In this document: one piece after another, positions 51,724 to 60,830 of the stretch | Layout of the letters: every line of letters begins with the position of its first letter | How positions within the stretch are numbered: position 1 is the first letter of the stretch | Notes under the pieces: generated by a model | What the model was told of the DNA's origin: nothing | Database searches by the model: none | The model's input: only the letters and a program-made list of their open reading frames with translations | Assembly: GCF_018449725.1 (NCBI RefSeq) | Contig: NZ_JAAVVC010000012.1 | Span: forward strand, 124,001 to 188,000 | Reading direction: 5' to 3' | Source: Pseudomonas sp. dw_612 | GTDB taxonomy: Bacteria > Pseudomonadota > Gammaproteobacteria > Pseudomonadales > Pseudomonadaceae | DNA length: 64,000 nucleotides | Program-made: the position numbers and the translations under genes

Positions 51724-52929
51724 CTAAATGCTTGTTTCGACGCCATGGCGCACGACGCGTTTTTCCAGGTCACCGCCCAGCCAGTACGACAGGTCGGCGG
51801 GGCGATCGATTTGCCAGGCCACAAAGTCGGCGACCTTGCCGACTTCCAGCGAACCGTGAGTCTCGGCCAGGCCCAGCGCGGTGGCGGCATGAATCGTGGC
51901 GCCGGCCAGCGCTTCTTCCGGGGTCATGCGGAAACAGGTGCAGGCCATGTTCAGCATCAGGCGCAACGACAATCCCGGCGAGGTGCCGGGGTTGAGGTCG
52001 CTGGCGATGGCGATTTTCACCCCGTGCTTGCGCAGGGCCTCCATCGGTGGCAACTGGGTTTCGCGCAGGAAGTAGAACGCACCCGGCAGCAGCACGGCGA
52101 CGGTGCCGGACTTGGCCATGGCGATGGCGTCGTCTTCGTCCATGAACTCCAGGTGATCGGCCGACAGTGCGTGGTAACGCGCGGCCAGGCTCGAACCATG
52201 CAGGGAGGACAACTGCTCGGCGTGCAGCTTCACTGGCAACCCCAGTTCTTGCGCGGTGATGAACACTCGCTCGACTTGTGCCGGCGAGAACGCCAGGTAT
52301 TCGCAAAACGCATCGACCGCATCCACCAAGCCTTCGGCGGCCAGGGCCGGAAGCATCTCGGCGCAGATGTGCTCGATGTAGTCGTCGGCGCGATCCTTAT
52401 ATTCCGGTGGCAAGGCGTGGGCGGCCAGGCAGGTGCTGCGTACGCTGACCGGCAGCTCGATGCCGAGGCGACGCGCGACCCGCAGCATTTTGCGTTCGTT
52501 GGCCAGGTCCAAGCCGTAACCGGACTTGATCTCGACCGTGGTCACGCCATCGCGCAGCAGGCTTTTCAAGCGCTTGGCGGCGCTGGCAAACAGTTCGTCT
52601 TCGCTGGCGGCGCGGGTGGCGCGCACGGTGCTGGCGATGCCACCACCAGCCGCCGCGATTTCCGCGTAGCTGACGCCTTGCAGGCGTTGCTCGAATTCAC
52701 CGCTGCGGTTACCGCCGAACACCGTGTGGGTGTGGCAGTCGATCAGGCCCGGAGTAACCCAGGCCCCTTTCAAATCGTTGACCGCCGGGTATTCGCCGGA
52801 CGGCAGTTCAGCACGTGGGCCGATCCACTCAATGTGCGCACCGAACGTCACGATGGCCGCATCCTCGATGATCGAGTAGACGCCTTGCGCCATGGTTGCG
52901 ACGTGGCAGTGTTGCCAGAGCGTTTTCAT
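51724..52929 (-). CDS. hutI: Imidazolonepropionase
   Basis: This 401-residue amidohydrolase opens the imidazolone ring to give formiminoglutamate. The metal motif DCHTHTVFGGNRSGEFEQR lies near 66-84. KSGYGLD, HAEQLSS and ASDLNPGTSP are typical HutI stretches with further ligands. It precedes hutG and lies about 250 bases downstream of hutH, with a long repeat in the gap. Confidence 0.97.
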   Translation of the reverse strand: MKTLWQHCHVATMAQGVYSIIEDAAIVTFGAHIEWIGPRAELPSGEYPAVNDLKGAWVTPGLIDCHTHTVFGGNRSGEFEQRLQGVSYAEIAAAGGGIASTVRATRAASEDELFASAAKRLKSLLRDGVTTVEIKSGYGLDLANERKMLRVARRLGIELPVSVRSTCLAAHALPPEYKDRADDYIEHICAEMLPALAAEGLVDAVDAFCEYLAFSPAQVERVFITAQELGLPVKLHAEQLSSLHGSSLAARYHALSADHLEFMDEDDAIAMAKSGTVAVLLPGAFYFLRETQLPPMEALRKHGVKIAIASDLNPGTSPGLSLRLMLNMACTCFRMTPEEALAGATIHAATALGLAETHGSLEVGKVADFVAWQIDRPADLSYWLGGDLEKRVVRHGVETSI

Positions 52930-52978
52930 TGTGGGGTCTCCGTTGGTTTTTGGTTTTTACGGGGTGTCATGGAGATTG

Positions 52979-53145
52979 ACCCCTCACCCTAACCCTCTCC
53001 CCAAAGGGGCGAGGGGCCTGACCGAGTTGTTTGTTCGGCTTACTGCGACCTGAAATCGCAAGTCGAACTCAAGTTTTGAAAAGCATAGAGATCGGCTCCC
53101 TTTCCCCCTCTCCCCGATGGGGAGAGGGCTGGGGTGAGGGGGTGG
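52979..53145. repeat. Long intergenic repeat, family D copy 3
   Basis: About 167 bp between hutH and hutI. It begins ACCCCTCACCCTAACCCTCTC and ends GGAGAGGGCTGGGGTGAGGG, with the core CTGACCGAGTTGTTTGTTCG, GCGACCTGAAAT and AAGTCGAACTC. Same orientation as copy 1. It splits the hut operon without an obvious promoter. Confidence 0.85.
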
Positions 53146-53178
53146 TTTTCAAACACGCCGAAAATCCCCCTCAAGTAC

Positions 53179-54711
53179 TCACAAGCTAGGCAACAACTTC
53201 GCCGACACCAGTTCATTCAGGCAGCGGGTCGCCAACAGGTCGGTGGCCGCATTGATGTCTGGCGCAAAGAACCGATCCTTCTCATAGAACGGCACTTCAG
53301 CACGCAAAATGGCGCGCGCCTTTTCCAGTTTGGTCGACGTTTTCAGACCTTCCCGTAAATCCAGGCCTTGGGCTGCTGCCAGCCATTCCACCGCCAGCAC
53401 ACCGCGGGTGTTTTCGGCCATTTCCCACAGACGTTTGCCGGCGGCCGGGGCCATCGACACGTGGTCTTCCTGGTTGGCGGAGGTCGGCAGGCTGTCCACC
53501 GAATGCGGATGGGACAACGCCTTGTTCTCACTGGCCAGGGCCGCCGCAGTCACCTGGGCGATCATGAAGCCGGAGTTCACGCCGCCATTGGCCACCAGGA
53601 ACGGCGGCAGTTGCGACATGTGCTTGTCCATCATCAGCGAGATGCGGCGCTCGCTCAGGGAACCGATTTCGGCGATGGCCAAGGCCATGTTGTCAGCGGC
53701 CATGGCCACCGGTTCGGCGTGGAAGTTACCGCCGGAGATCACATCGCCTTCAGCGGCGAAGACCAACGGGTTGTCGGACACGGCATTGGCTTCGACGGCC
53801 AACACTTCAGCCGCCTGACGGAATTGAGTCAGGCAGGCGCCCATGACTTGCGGCTGGCAGCGCAGGGAGTACGGATCCTGGACCTTTTCGCAGTTCTCGT
53901 GGGAGTCGGAGACTTCGCTGCGCTCACCGAGCAGATCGCGATAAGCGATAGCCGCGTCGATCTGGCCTTTCTGGCCGCGAGCAGCATGGATGCGCGCATC
54001 GAACGGCGAGCGCGAGCCCAGCACCGCTTCAACCGTCAGGGCACCAATGGCCAGGGCGCCGGCGAACAGGTCTTCGCCTTCGAACAGACCGCGCAATGCA
54101 TAAGCGGTGGACACTTGGGTGCCGTTGAGCAGCGCCAAACCTTCTTTCGCAGCGAGGGTCAGCGGCGTCAGGCCAGCGACTTTCAGCGCTTCGGTGGCTT
54201 CCATCCATTCGCCCTTGTAGCGCGCCTTGCCTTCGCCTAGCAGCACCAGCGACATGTGGGCCAAAGGCGCCAAGTCGCCAGAGGCGCCGACCGAACCTTT
54301 CAATGGAATGTGCGGGTAAACCTCGGCGTTGATCAGGGCGATCAGCGCGTCGATGACCACGCGACGAATACCGGAAAAACCACGGCTCAGGCTGTTGACC
54401 TTGAGCACCATGACCAACCGCACCAATGCGTCGCTGATTGGCTCGCCGACACCGGCGGCGTGGGACAACACCAGTGAGCGCTGCAGGTTTTCCAGGTCTT
54501 CGCTGGCGATGCGGGTCGAGGCCAGTAGGCCGAAACCGGTGTTGATGCCGTAGGCGGTGCGGTTCTCGGCGAGGATCTGTTCCACGCAGGCAACGCTGGC
54601 CTCAATCTGCGCCGAAGCGCTGTTGTCGAGGGTGATTTTGACCGGGTGCTGATAGATATCACGCAGTTGGGCAAGGCTCAGTTGGCCGGGAATCAAATTA
54701 AGCGCAGTCAC
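53179..54711 (-). CDS. hutH: Histidine ammonia-lyase
   Basis: This 510-residue enzyme deaminates histidine to urocanate. The MIO tripeptide Ala143-Ser144-Gly145 is present in GSVGASGDLAPLAHM. The catalytic Tyr54 (AYGINTGFG), Asn196 (LLNGTQ), Tyr281 and Arg284 (QDPYSLRCQ) and Glu in NQEDHVSM are all in place, one position beyond P. putida numbering. The start is GTG at 54709-54711 after AGGAGA. This is the functional histidase of the cluster; a degenerate relative lies just upstream. Confidence 0.98.
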   Translation of the reverse strand: MTALNLIPGQLSLAQLRDIYQHPVKITLDNSASAQIEASVACVEQILAENRTAYGINTGFGLLASTRIASEDLENLQRSLVLSHAAGVGEPISDALVRLVMVLKVNSLSRGFSGIRRVVIDALIALINAEVYPHIPLKGSVGASGDLAPLAHMSLVLLGEGKARYKGEWMEATEALKVAGLTPLTLAAKEGLALLNGTQVSTAYALRGLFEGEDLFAGALAIGALTVEAVLGSRSPFDARIHAARGQKGQIDAAIAYRDLLGERSEVSDSHENCEKVQDPYSLRCQPQVMGACLTQFRQAAEVLAVEANAVSDNPLVFAAEGDVISGGNFHAEPVAMAADNMALAIAEIGSLSERRISLMMDKHMSQLPPFLVANGGVNSGFMIAQVTAAALASENKALSHPHSVDSLPTSANQEDHVSMAPAAGKRLWEMAENTRGVLAVEWLAAAQGLDLREGLKTSTKLEKARAILRAEVPFYEKDRFFAPDINAATDLLATRCLNELVSAKLLPSL

Positions 54712-54830
54712 TTTTATTCTCCTTTTGAGAGTTTTTATTAACTAACCAGACGCTCCGGAAATGTCCGTTGTCCGTCGCTTCCCGACTTTGTGAGAGGGGC
54801 TGGCGCCTTGGCACGCTGGTGTTGTGGATT

Positions 54831-56354
54831 TCAGTTCAGATTCGGTAAAGCCTTGTGCAGCAAAATCGGGTCTTTCAACACGCTGGCAGCGGCGGCGATG
54901 TCCGGCGCCAGCCAACGGTCCTGGTCGTAGGCTGGAACGCGTTCGCGCAACAGACGCCACGCCGAATCGGTGCCAGCGCCAAAACGCTGCTCTTTCAGGA
55001 ATTCAAACGCCTGGGCCGCCAACAAGTACTCGATAGCGAGGATCTGCGTGACGTTCTCCAGGGCGCGATGCAGCTTCAGGGCGGCGTTAGTGCCCAGGCT
55101 CAAATGGTCTTCCTGCAGGCCCGAGGTGACGTAGTTGTCGAGCACCGCCGGTTGCGCCAATTGGCGGTTTTCTGCACACAACGATGCGGCGACATACTGG
55201 ACGATCATCATCCCGGAGTTAACCCCCGGATTGGCCACCAAAAATGCCGGCAAACCGCTGACGTGCGGGTTGATCAAACGGTCCAGACGCCGCTCGGCGA
55301 TGGAGCCGATTTCGGCCATGGCCATCGCCAGCAAATCCGCCGCCAATGCCACGGACTGGCCATGCGGGTTGGCCTGGGACATCACCCGGAAATCGTCCGG
55401 CGTGCCCAGCAGCATCGGGTTGTCGGTGACCGAGTTGAGTTCGGTTTCAATCTGCTGTCGAGCGTGCTCAAGTTGATCGCGAGCGGCGCCGTGGACTTGC
55501 GGGATCGAACGGATGCTCAACGCATCCTGAGTGCGAATGCCTTTGCTCGACGCAATCACTTCGCTGCCATCGAGCAGCGCCCGCAGGTTGATGCCGACTT
55601 GCTGCATGCCCGGATGCGGCTTGAGCGCGATGATCTCGGCATCGAACGCCGCGATCTGGCCGCGTTGCGCTTCGAAACTCATGGCACCGATCACGTCGGC
55701 CCATTGCAGCAGGTGCGTCGCGTCGGCCAGGGCCAGGCAGCTGAGGCCGGTCATGCACGGCGTGCCATTGACCAGGCACAAACCATCCTTGGCGCCGAGC
55801 TGAACCGGCTCCAGGCCTTCTTCGGCCAGGGCTCGCTGCGCGGAGACGATCTGCCCGCGATAGCTGACATTGCCGACACCCAGCAGCGCGATGCTGATGT
55901 GGGCCATGTGAGTCAGATAACCCACCGACCCCTGGGACGGCACTTGCGGAGTGATACCGCGATTGAGCAGCGCCAGCAGGCCTTCGACCACCCGGCGATG
56001 AATACCGGATTTGCCATGGCTGTAGTTGCGAATGGCGGCGCAGATGATCGCGCGGGTCTGCTCGTCGGCCAAGGGCGCGCCGACGCCACAGGCGTGGCTG
56101 AGCAAGGTGTTGCGCGACAACTGGCTGAGTTGTTCGTCCTTCAGCGAGACGTTGCACAAGGCGCCGAGGCCGGTGTTGACGCCATACGCGCGCTCGCCGC
56201 TGGCGACGATGCGCTGCACGATGGCCTGGGCATTGTCGATCCGCGCCCAGGTCTGGGCCGACAGCTCAAGCTGCGCGCCATGGCGGGCGACGGCTACCAC
56301 ATCCTGCCAACGCAGCGGGGCGTCGGCGATAACGATTTTTTCAGCCTGGGACAT
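54831..56354 (-). CDS. HAL/PAL-family protein lacking the MIO tripeptide and catalytic Tyr
   Basis: This 507-residue paralog of HutH keeps the family length and landmarks: AYGVNTGLGA with Tyr57, LVNGTPCMTG with Asn196, and LQEDHLSLG with Glu415. However, the MIO site reads GSVG-YLTHMAHIS (residues 142-154): the Ala-Ser-Gly tripeptide is missing, with no other change in spacing. The motif QDPYSLRCQPQ of HutH is QDALSIRSIPQ here, so the catalytic Tyr is Leu279. The reading frame is intact and codon use is normal, so it is not a decayed gene. Lyase chemistry by the known mechanism is unlikely. A partner subunit, a regulator, or a different reaction are open options. The ATG at 56352-56354 is chosen; upstream frame is a REP element. 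It corresponds to the second hutH-like gene known in pseudomonad hut clusters (PA5093 in P. aeruginosa, hutH1 in SBW25). Confidence 0.9.
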   Translation of the reverse strand: MSQAEKIVIADAPLRWQDVVAVARHGAQLELSAQTWARIDNAQAIVQRIVASGERAYGVNTGLGALCNVSLKDEQLSQLSRNTLLSHACGVGAPLADEQTRAIICAAIRNYSHGKSGIHRRVVEGLLALLNRGITPQVPSQGSVGYLTHMAHISIALLGVGNVSYRGQIVSAQRALAEEGLEPVQLGAKDGLCLVNGTPCMTGLSCLALADATHLLQWADVIGAMSFEAQRGQIAAFDAEIIALKPHPGMQQVGINLRALLDGSEVIASSKGIRTQDALSIRSIPQVHGAARDQLEHARQQIETELNSVTDNPMLLGTPDDFRVMSQANPHGQSVALAADLLAMAMAEIGSIAERRLDRLINPHVSGLPAFLVANPGVNSGMMIVQYVAASLCAENRQLAQPAVLDNYVTSGLQEDHLSLGTNAALKLHRALENVTQILAIEYLLAAQAFEFLKEQRFGAGTDSAWRLLRERVPAYDQDRWLAPDIAAAASVLKDPILLHKALPNLN

Positions 56355-56405
56355 CTTCAACCTCTGCGTACAAACCTGAATTTTGATGCAGCTTTTTCCG
56401 GCCTC

Positions 56406-56479
56406 ATCGCGAGCAAGCTCGCTCCCACAGGTTTTGTGAACACCGGGGATCCACTGTGGGAGCGAGCTTGCTCGCGATG
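56406..56479. repeat. REP pair, family A variant (GAGC)
   Basis: ATCGCGAGCAAGCTCGCTCC and GGAGCGAGCTTGCTCGCGAT, separated by about 33 bases and in outward order, lie between hutV and the hutH-like gene. The unit has GAGC in place of CGGGC of the other A copies. Confidence 0.9.
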
Positions 56480-56505
56480 GGGCCAGCACAGCCGGCACAA
56501 ATCTG

Positions 56506-57336
56506 TTAAACCACCGCCGCCCGCCGCTGCACGAACCGGTCGACATACTCATCCGCCGGCGAATGCAGAATCTCTCTTGGCGTACCCACCTGAATCAGGC
56601 GCCCGTCCTTGAGGATCGCAATGCGATTGCCGATGCGCACGGCCTCGTCGAGGTCGTGGGTGATGAAGACGATGGTCTTGTGCAGGGTCTTTTGCAGTTC
56701 CAGCAACTGGTCCTGCATCTCGGCGCGGATCAGCGGGTCGAGGGCGCTGAACGCTTCGTCCATCAGGATGATGTCGGTGTCCGCCGCCAAGGCGCGGGCC
56801 AGGCCTACACGTTGACGCATGCCGCCCGAAAGTTGGTGCGGGTATTTGTTTTCGTAGCCTTTGAGGCCCACGGTGTTGATCCAGTGCAGCGCGCGCTCGG
56901 AGCACATTTGCTTGCTCTCGCCACGCACTTTCAAGCCATAGGCGACGTTGTCCACCACGGTCTTGTGCGGCAGCAGGCCGAAGCTCTGGAACACCATGCT
57001 GATACGGTGCCGGCGAAATTCGCGCAGGGCTTCCATGTCGTATTGCAGGATGTCCACGCCGTCCACCAGGATCGCGCCGCTGGTCGGGTCGATCAGGCGA
57101 TTGAAGTGGCGCACCAAGGTCGATTTGCCGGAACCCGACAGGCCCATGATCACGAAGATCTCGCCGGTGCCGATGCTCAGGGACAAATCGTTCACACCGA
57201 CCACGCAGCCGGTTTCGGCCAGCACCTGATCCTTGGTTTTGCCCTGGCCGATCATGCCCAGAGCTTCCTTGGAACGGTTGCCGAAAATCTTGAAGACGTT
57301 TTTGACTTCGATCTTGCTCACGGTTGCGTCGTTCAT
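56506..57336 (-). CDS. hutV: Histidine ABC transporter, ATP-binding subunit HutV
   Basis: This 276-residue ATPase belongs to the glycine betaine/proline (OpuAA/ProV) branch. It has the characteristic N-terminus KNVFKIFGNRSKEALGM, then Walker A GLSGSGKST near 70, FQSFGLLPHKTV, signature LSGGMRQR and IILMDEAFSALDP. It lacks the C-terminal CBS pair of ProV. Its place in the hut cluster with a same-family permease and binding protein supports the HutXWV histidine transporter known from rhizobia and pseudomonads. It overlaps hutW by four bases. Confidence 0.9.
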   Translation of the reverse strand: MNDATVSKIEVKNVFKIFGNRSKEALGMIGQGKTKDQVLAETGCVVGVNDLSLSIGTGEIFVIMGLSGSGKSTLVRHFNRLIDPTSGAILVDGVDILQYDMEALREFRRHRISMVFQSFGLLPHKTVVDNVAYGLKVRGESKQMCSERALHWINTVGLKGYENKYPHQLSGGMRQRVGLARALAADTDIILMDEAFSALDPLIRAEMQDQLLELQKTLHKTIVFITHDLDEAVRIGNRIAILKDGRLIQVGTPREILHSPADEYVDRFVQRRAAVV

Positions 57337-58184
57337 TTGCTCACCTCATGCCGTGGCCGACCGTACGCTTGAGTAATGCGGTCGATCACCACTGCCAGAA
57401 TCACGATCGCCAGACCGGCTTCAAGGCCTCGTCCGACGTTGAGGGTCTGAATCCCCACCAACACGTCTTCGCCCAGGCCACGGGCACCGATCATCGAGGC
57501 AATCACCACCATCGACAGGGCCATCATGGTGGTCTGGTTGATCCCGGCCATGATGCTCGGCAGGGCCAGCGGCAGTTGCACGCCGAACAGTTGCTGCCAA
57601 CGGTTGGCACCGAAGGCGTTGATGGCTTCCATCACTTCGCCGTCCACCTGGCGAATGCCGAGGTCGGTCAGGCGAATCAGCGGCGGCGCAGCGTAGATCA
57701 CCGTGGCGAAAATCGCCGGAACCTTGCCCAGGCCGAACAGCATCAGCACCGGGATCAGGTACACGAAACTCGGCATGGTCTGCATGATGTCCAGCAGCGG
57801 CATCAGCACCGAACGCAGGCGATTGCTGCGTGCCGAAAGAATGCCCAGCGGAATGCCGATCAGCACCGAAATGATCGTCGCCACCATCATCAGCGCCAGG
57901 GTCTGCATCAGCTTGTCCCAGAGGCCGACCGCGCCGACCAGGAACAGCAGGCCGACGATGACCGCAGTGGTGACCACTTTGCGGGTCGCGTGCCAGGCAA
58001 CGCCTGCCACGATGAGCAGCATCAGCCACCACGGCGCGGCACGCAGCATGCCTTCAAGGTTGACGATGGCCCACAACAGCGTGTCGGAGATGTGCCGGAA
58101 CACGTCGCCGTAGTTGGTGACCAGCGAATCGACCCAACTGTTGACCCAGTCGGCGATGGAAAAGGTAAAGCTTTCGGGAAACAT
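57333..58184 (-). CDS. hutW: Histidine ABC transporter, permease subunit HutW
   Basis: This 283-residue ProW-family permease has about six transmembrane helices in the C-terminal 200 residues. The EAA-like loop reads EAINAFGANRWQQLFGVQLPLALPS. The N-terminal FTFSIADWVNSWVDSLV region is typical of OpuAB/ProW proteins. Middle gene of hutXWV. Confidence 0.9.
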   Translation of the reverse strand: MFPESFTFSIADWVNSWVDSLVTNYGDVFRHISDTLLWAIVNLEGMLRAAPWWLMLLIVAGVAWHATRKVVTTAVIVGLLFLVGAVGLWDKLMQTLALMMVATIISVLIGIPLGILSARSNRLRSVLMPLLDIMQTMPSFVYLIPVLMLFGLGKVPAIFATVIYAAPPLIRLTDLGIRQVDGEVMEAINAFGANRWQQLFGVQLPLALPSIMAGINQTTMMALSMVVIASMIGARGLGEDVLVGIQTLNVGRGLEAGLAIVILAVVIDRITQAYGRPRHEVSK

Positions 58185-58254
58185 AAGAGACTCTCAATCA
58201 AGGGGTTGCGATCAAGCGTCCGACTGCCGTTGCCGACAGTCGGAGAGGCCTAAC

Positions 58255-59223
58255 CTACAAGGCCGCGTCGATTTTCTTGGCTGCGTCGTCGCTCACCCAT
58301 GCGTGCCAGACTTCAGGATGTTCCTTCAAGAAGATCTTGGCCAGTTTTGGCGATTCGATCCGCTCTTTGGTCATGCGCCCCAGGTTCTGGTTGAGGATGT
58401 CGATCGGCAGGTTGACCTTTTCCAGCACGGCCACCAGTTCCGGGGCTTCGTCGTGGAACGTCTTGGACAGGCCGACCTTGATGGTCACGCTTTTGTCCAC
58501 GCCTGGCTTCTCTTCGAGCTTGACCAGGTCAACCTGACCCATCAGCGGCGTTGGCGACCAGTAGTAGAACAGGATCGGCTCGCCACGCTTGTAGCTCGAC
58601 AGCACCGCCGCATCCAGCGCCGGGCCGGTGCCTGGGCGGAAGTTGGTGTAAGTGCTTTCCAGACCGTAGCTTTTCAGCATTTCGCTGTTGTCCAGTTCAC
58701 AGGTCCAGCCGGCCGGGCAGTTGTAGAAACGGCCCTTGGAGGGTTCTTCCTGATCCTTGAACACGGCGGAGTACTTGGCCAGGTCGGCGATGTTTTTCAG
58801 GTCCGGCGCTTTAGGTTCCAGCTTGCGCTTGGCATCGCCTTCGATCACGTAGCGCGGCACGTACCAGCCTTCGATTGCACCGACAACCGGAGCACCGACG
58901 CCGACGACTTTGCCGGCCTTCTCAGCCTTGTTCCAGACCTCGCTGCGGCCGACCCACTCTTCGGCAAACACCTGGATGTCGTTGCTGCTCAGGGCGTTTT
59001 CCATGGTGATGGAGTTGCCCGGCAAGCTGTCGGTCTTGCAGTCGTAGCCTTTCTCCAACACGACTTGCAGCACGTCGGTCAGCAGCATCGCGCTTTCCCA
59101 GTTCAGGCCGGCAAATTTCACCGGTTTGCCCGACTCGCACCAACCGGCTGCCTGGGTGGCTCCGGCGCTGGCCAGCAGGCCCATGGAAAGCAATGTGGTC
59201 AGCAGGGTCTTGTTCGATTTCAT
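58255..59223 (-). CDS. hutX: Histidine ABC transporter, periplasmic binding protein HutX
   Basis: This 322-residue OpuAC-family binding protein starts at the ATG at 59221-59223 (MKSNKTLLTT), with a signal peptide ending near TQA/AG (about 24-26). AGLNWESAMLL, FAEEWVGRSEVW, VEG-like WYVPRYVI and YYWSPTPLM are visible, with Trp/Tyr residues likely lining the ligand pocket. An AGGAG element lies 10 bases upstream. First gene of hutXWV; ligand assignment rests on context and on the HutXWV family. Confidence 0.88.
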   Translation of the reverse strand: MKSNKTLLTTLLSMGLLASAGATQAAGWCESGKPVKFAGLNWESAMLLTDVLQVVLEKGYDCKTDSLPGNSITMENALSSNDIQVFAEEWVGRSEVWNKAEKAGKVVGVGAPVVGAIEGWYVPRYVIEGDAKRKLEPKAPDLKNIADLAKYSAVFKDQEEPSKGRFYNCPAGWTCELDNSEMLKSYGLESTYTNFRPGTGPALDAAVLSSYKRGEPILFYYWSPTPLMGQVDLVKLEEKPGVDKSVTIKVGLSKTFHDEAPELVAVLEKVNLPIDILNQNLGRMTKERIESPKLAKIFLKEHPEVWHAWVSDDAAKKIDAAL

Positions 59224-59292
59224 TGTTGTGACGCTCCTAATCATGAGTTGGCTTACGGCAGTCAAGAGGCATCCAGCCCTGTCCACGTCCCG

Positions 59293-60765
59293 TCAGGCCT
59301 GCGCCGCAGCGCGACCGGCTCCGCTTGTTTTAGGTTGTACAACGCTGTCCTGCTCGACCGGCAGAATCAGTTGATCGGGCACTGTGCCGTGCCATTTTTT
59401 GGCACACACGTAATACAGGGCGGCGGGAAGCACCAGACCGATGATCCAGGAAATATCCACATCGCCCAGCGCGGCCACCAGCGGACCGGTATAGAACTTG
59501 GTGGAAATGAACGGTAGCTGCACCAGCACACCGAACACATAGATGCTGATACCGAGCATGTTCCAGCGACCGTAGCGACCGTTCGGATCGGCCAGCGCCG
59601 GCACGTCATAGCGCTCGCGGGTGATGCAGTAGTAGTCCACCAGGTTGATCGCGCTCCATGGCGTAAAGAAGGCGAGCAGGAACAGGATGAAGGACTTGAA
59701 CGCACCGAGGAACGAGTGCTGGCCGAGCAGCGCCATCAGGGTCGCAGCACCAACGATCACCAACACGAAGACCAAACGCTGCAAGCGCGATACTTTCAGG
59801 TCACCACGGAAACCGCTGATGATGGTCGCAATGCACATGAAGCTGCCGTAGGAGTTCAGCGTGGAGATGGTGACCTTGCCAAACGCGATGCTGAAATACA
59901 GCAGCGCAGCGGTGGCACCGGTACCGCCCAAACCGACGATGTAGGCGACTTCGTGGCCAGCGAATTGCCCGTTGGCCGAGGCGGCAGCGAACACGCCGAG
60001 GACCATCGCGACTTGCGCACCAATGACCGACCCCGCACCGGCGGCGAAAAAGGTTTTCACCGAGGACGTCTTGCTCGGCAGGTAGCGTGAATAGTCAGCC
60101 ACGTAGGGGCCGAAGGCGATCTGCCAGGACGCCGCGAGCGACACCGCCAGCAGGAAGCTGCTCCAGCTGAAGTGGCGGATTTGCAGGAGCGCACCCACGT
60201 CAGTCTGGCTCATCAGCCGACTGAACAGGTAAACAAAGGCAATCACACCAATGACGCTGGCAATACGGCCAATCCAATGGATCACCCGATAACCGAGCAC
60301 CGTGACCAACACGATGACACTGGCGAAGATGAGGATACCGACGGTGTCACTGACGCCAAACAACTGGCCCAGCGCCTGACCGGAAAGCACGGTTCCGGTC
60401 GCGGTAAAACCGAGGTACATCAAGCAGACCAGCACGATCGGGATGGCCGCGCCATACACGCCGAACTGCACACGGCTGGAAATCATTTGCGGCAGGCCAA
60501 GCTTGGGCCCTTGCGCGGCATGCAGCGCCATCACGCCACCGCCGAGCAATTGGCCGATCAGCAAACCGATCAACGACCAGAACACATCGCCGCCGAGCAC
60601 GACGGCCAGAGCGCCGGTCACAATCGCGGTGATTTGCAGGTTGGCACCCAGCCACAGGGTGAACTGGCTCAACAGACGACCGTGTCTTTCCGCTTCCGGG
60701 ATGTAGTCGATCGAGCGCTTCTCGATCAACGGTTTACTGCTTGCACGATCGTTGTTAACAGCCAT
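59293..60765 (-). CDS. NCS1-family transporter (candidate urocanate or histidine-related permease)
   Basis: This 490-residue protein has about 12 hydrophobic helices and the nucleobase-cation-symport-1 layout of cytosine/allantoin permeases (CodB-like). LGANLQITAIVTGALAVVLGG near 39-59, FGPYVADYSRYLP near 218-230 and the INLVDYYCI element near 370 are visible. Its position between hutU and hutX, held in other pseudomonads, points to a hut substrate. A urocanate transporter (HutTu) has been reported in P. fluorescens hut clusters, and this gene is a good candidate, but purine/pyrimidine transport cannot be excluded. Confidence 0.85.
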   Translation of the reverse strand: MAVNNDRASSKPLIEKRSIDYIPEAERHGRLLSQFTLWLGANLQITAIVTGALAVVLGGDVFWSLIGLLIGQLLGGGVMALHAAQGPKLGLPQMISSRVQFGVYGAAIPIVLVCLMYLGFTATGTVLSGQALGQLFGVSDTVGILIFASVIVLVTVLGYRVIHWIGRIASVIGVIAFVYLFSRLMSQTDVGALLQIRHFSWSSFLLAVSLAASWQIAFGPYVADYSRYLPSKTSSVKTFFAAGAGSVIGAQVAMVLGVFAAASANGQFAGHEVAYIVGLGGTGATAALLYFSIAFGKVTISTLNSYGSFMCIATIISGFRGDLKVSRLQRLVFVLVIVGAATLMALLGQHSFLGAFKSFILFLLAFFTPWSAINLVDYYCITRERYDVPALADPNGRYGRWNMLGISIYVFGVLVQLPFISTKFYTGPLVAALGDVDISWIIGLVLPAALYYVCAKKWHGTVPDQLILPVEQDSVVQPKTSGAGRAAAQA

Positions 60766-60830
60766 GATTCAACCTCTGTGGATTGTTATGGGAATTGCCG
60801 TGAAACCAATTTGTATGAGGACCGCTTTCC

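Noticed and set aside
54831..56354. Calling the second hutH-like gene a pseudogene
   Set aside because: The frame is full length with normal codon use and several conserved active-site residues; the loss is a precise in-frame three-residue gap, so it is listed as an intact gene of uncertain function.
56355..56552. N-terminal extension of the hutH-like gene (66 codons)
   Set aside because: It also translates a REP pair; the ATG at 56354 matches family length.
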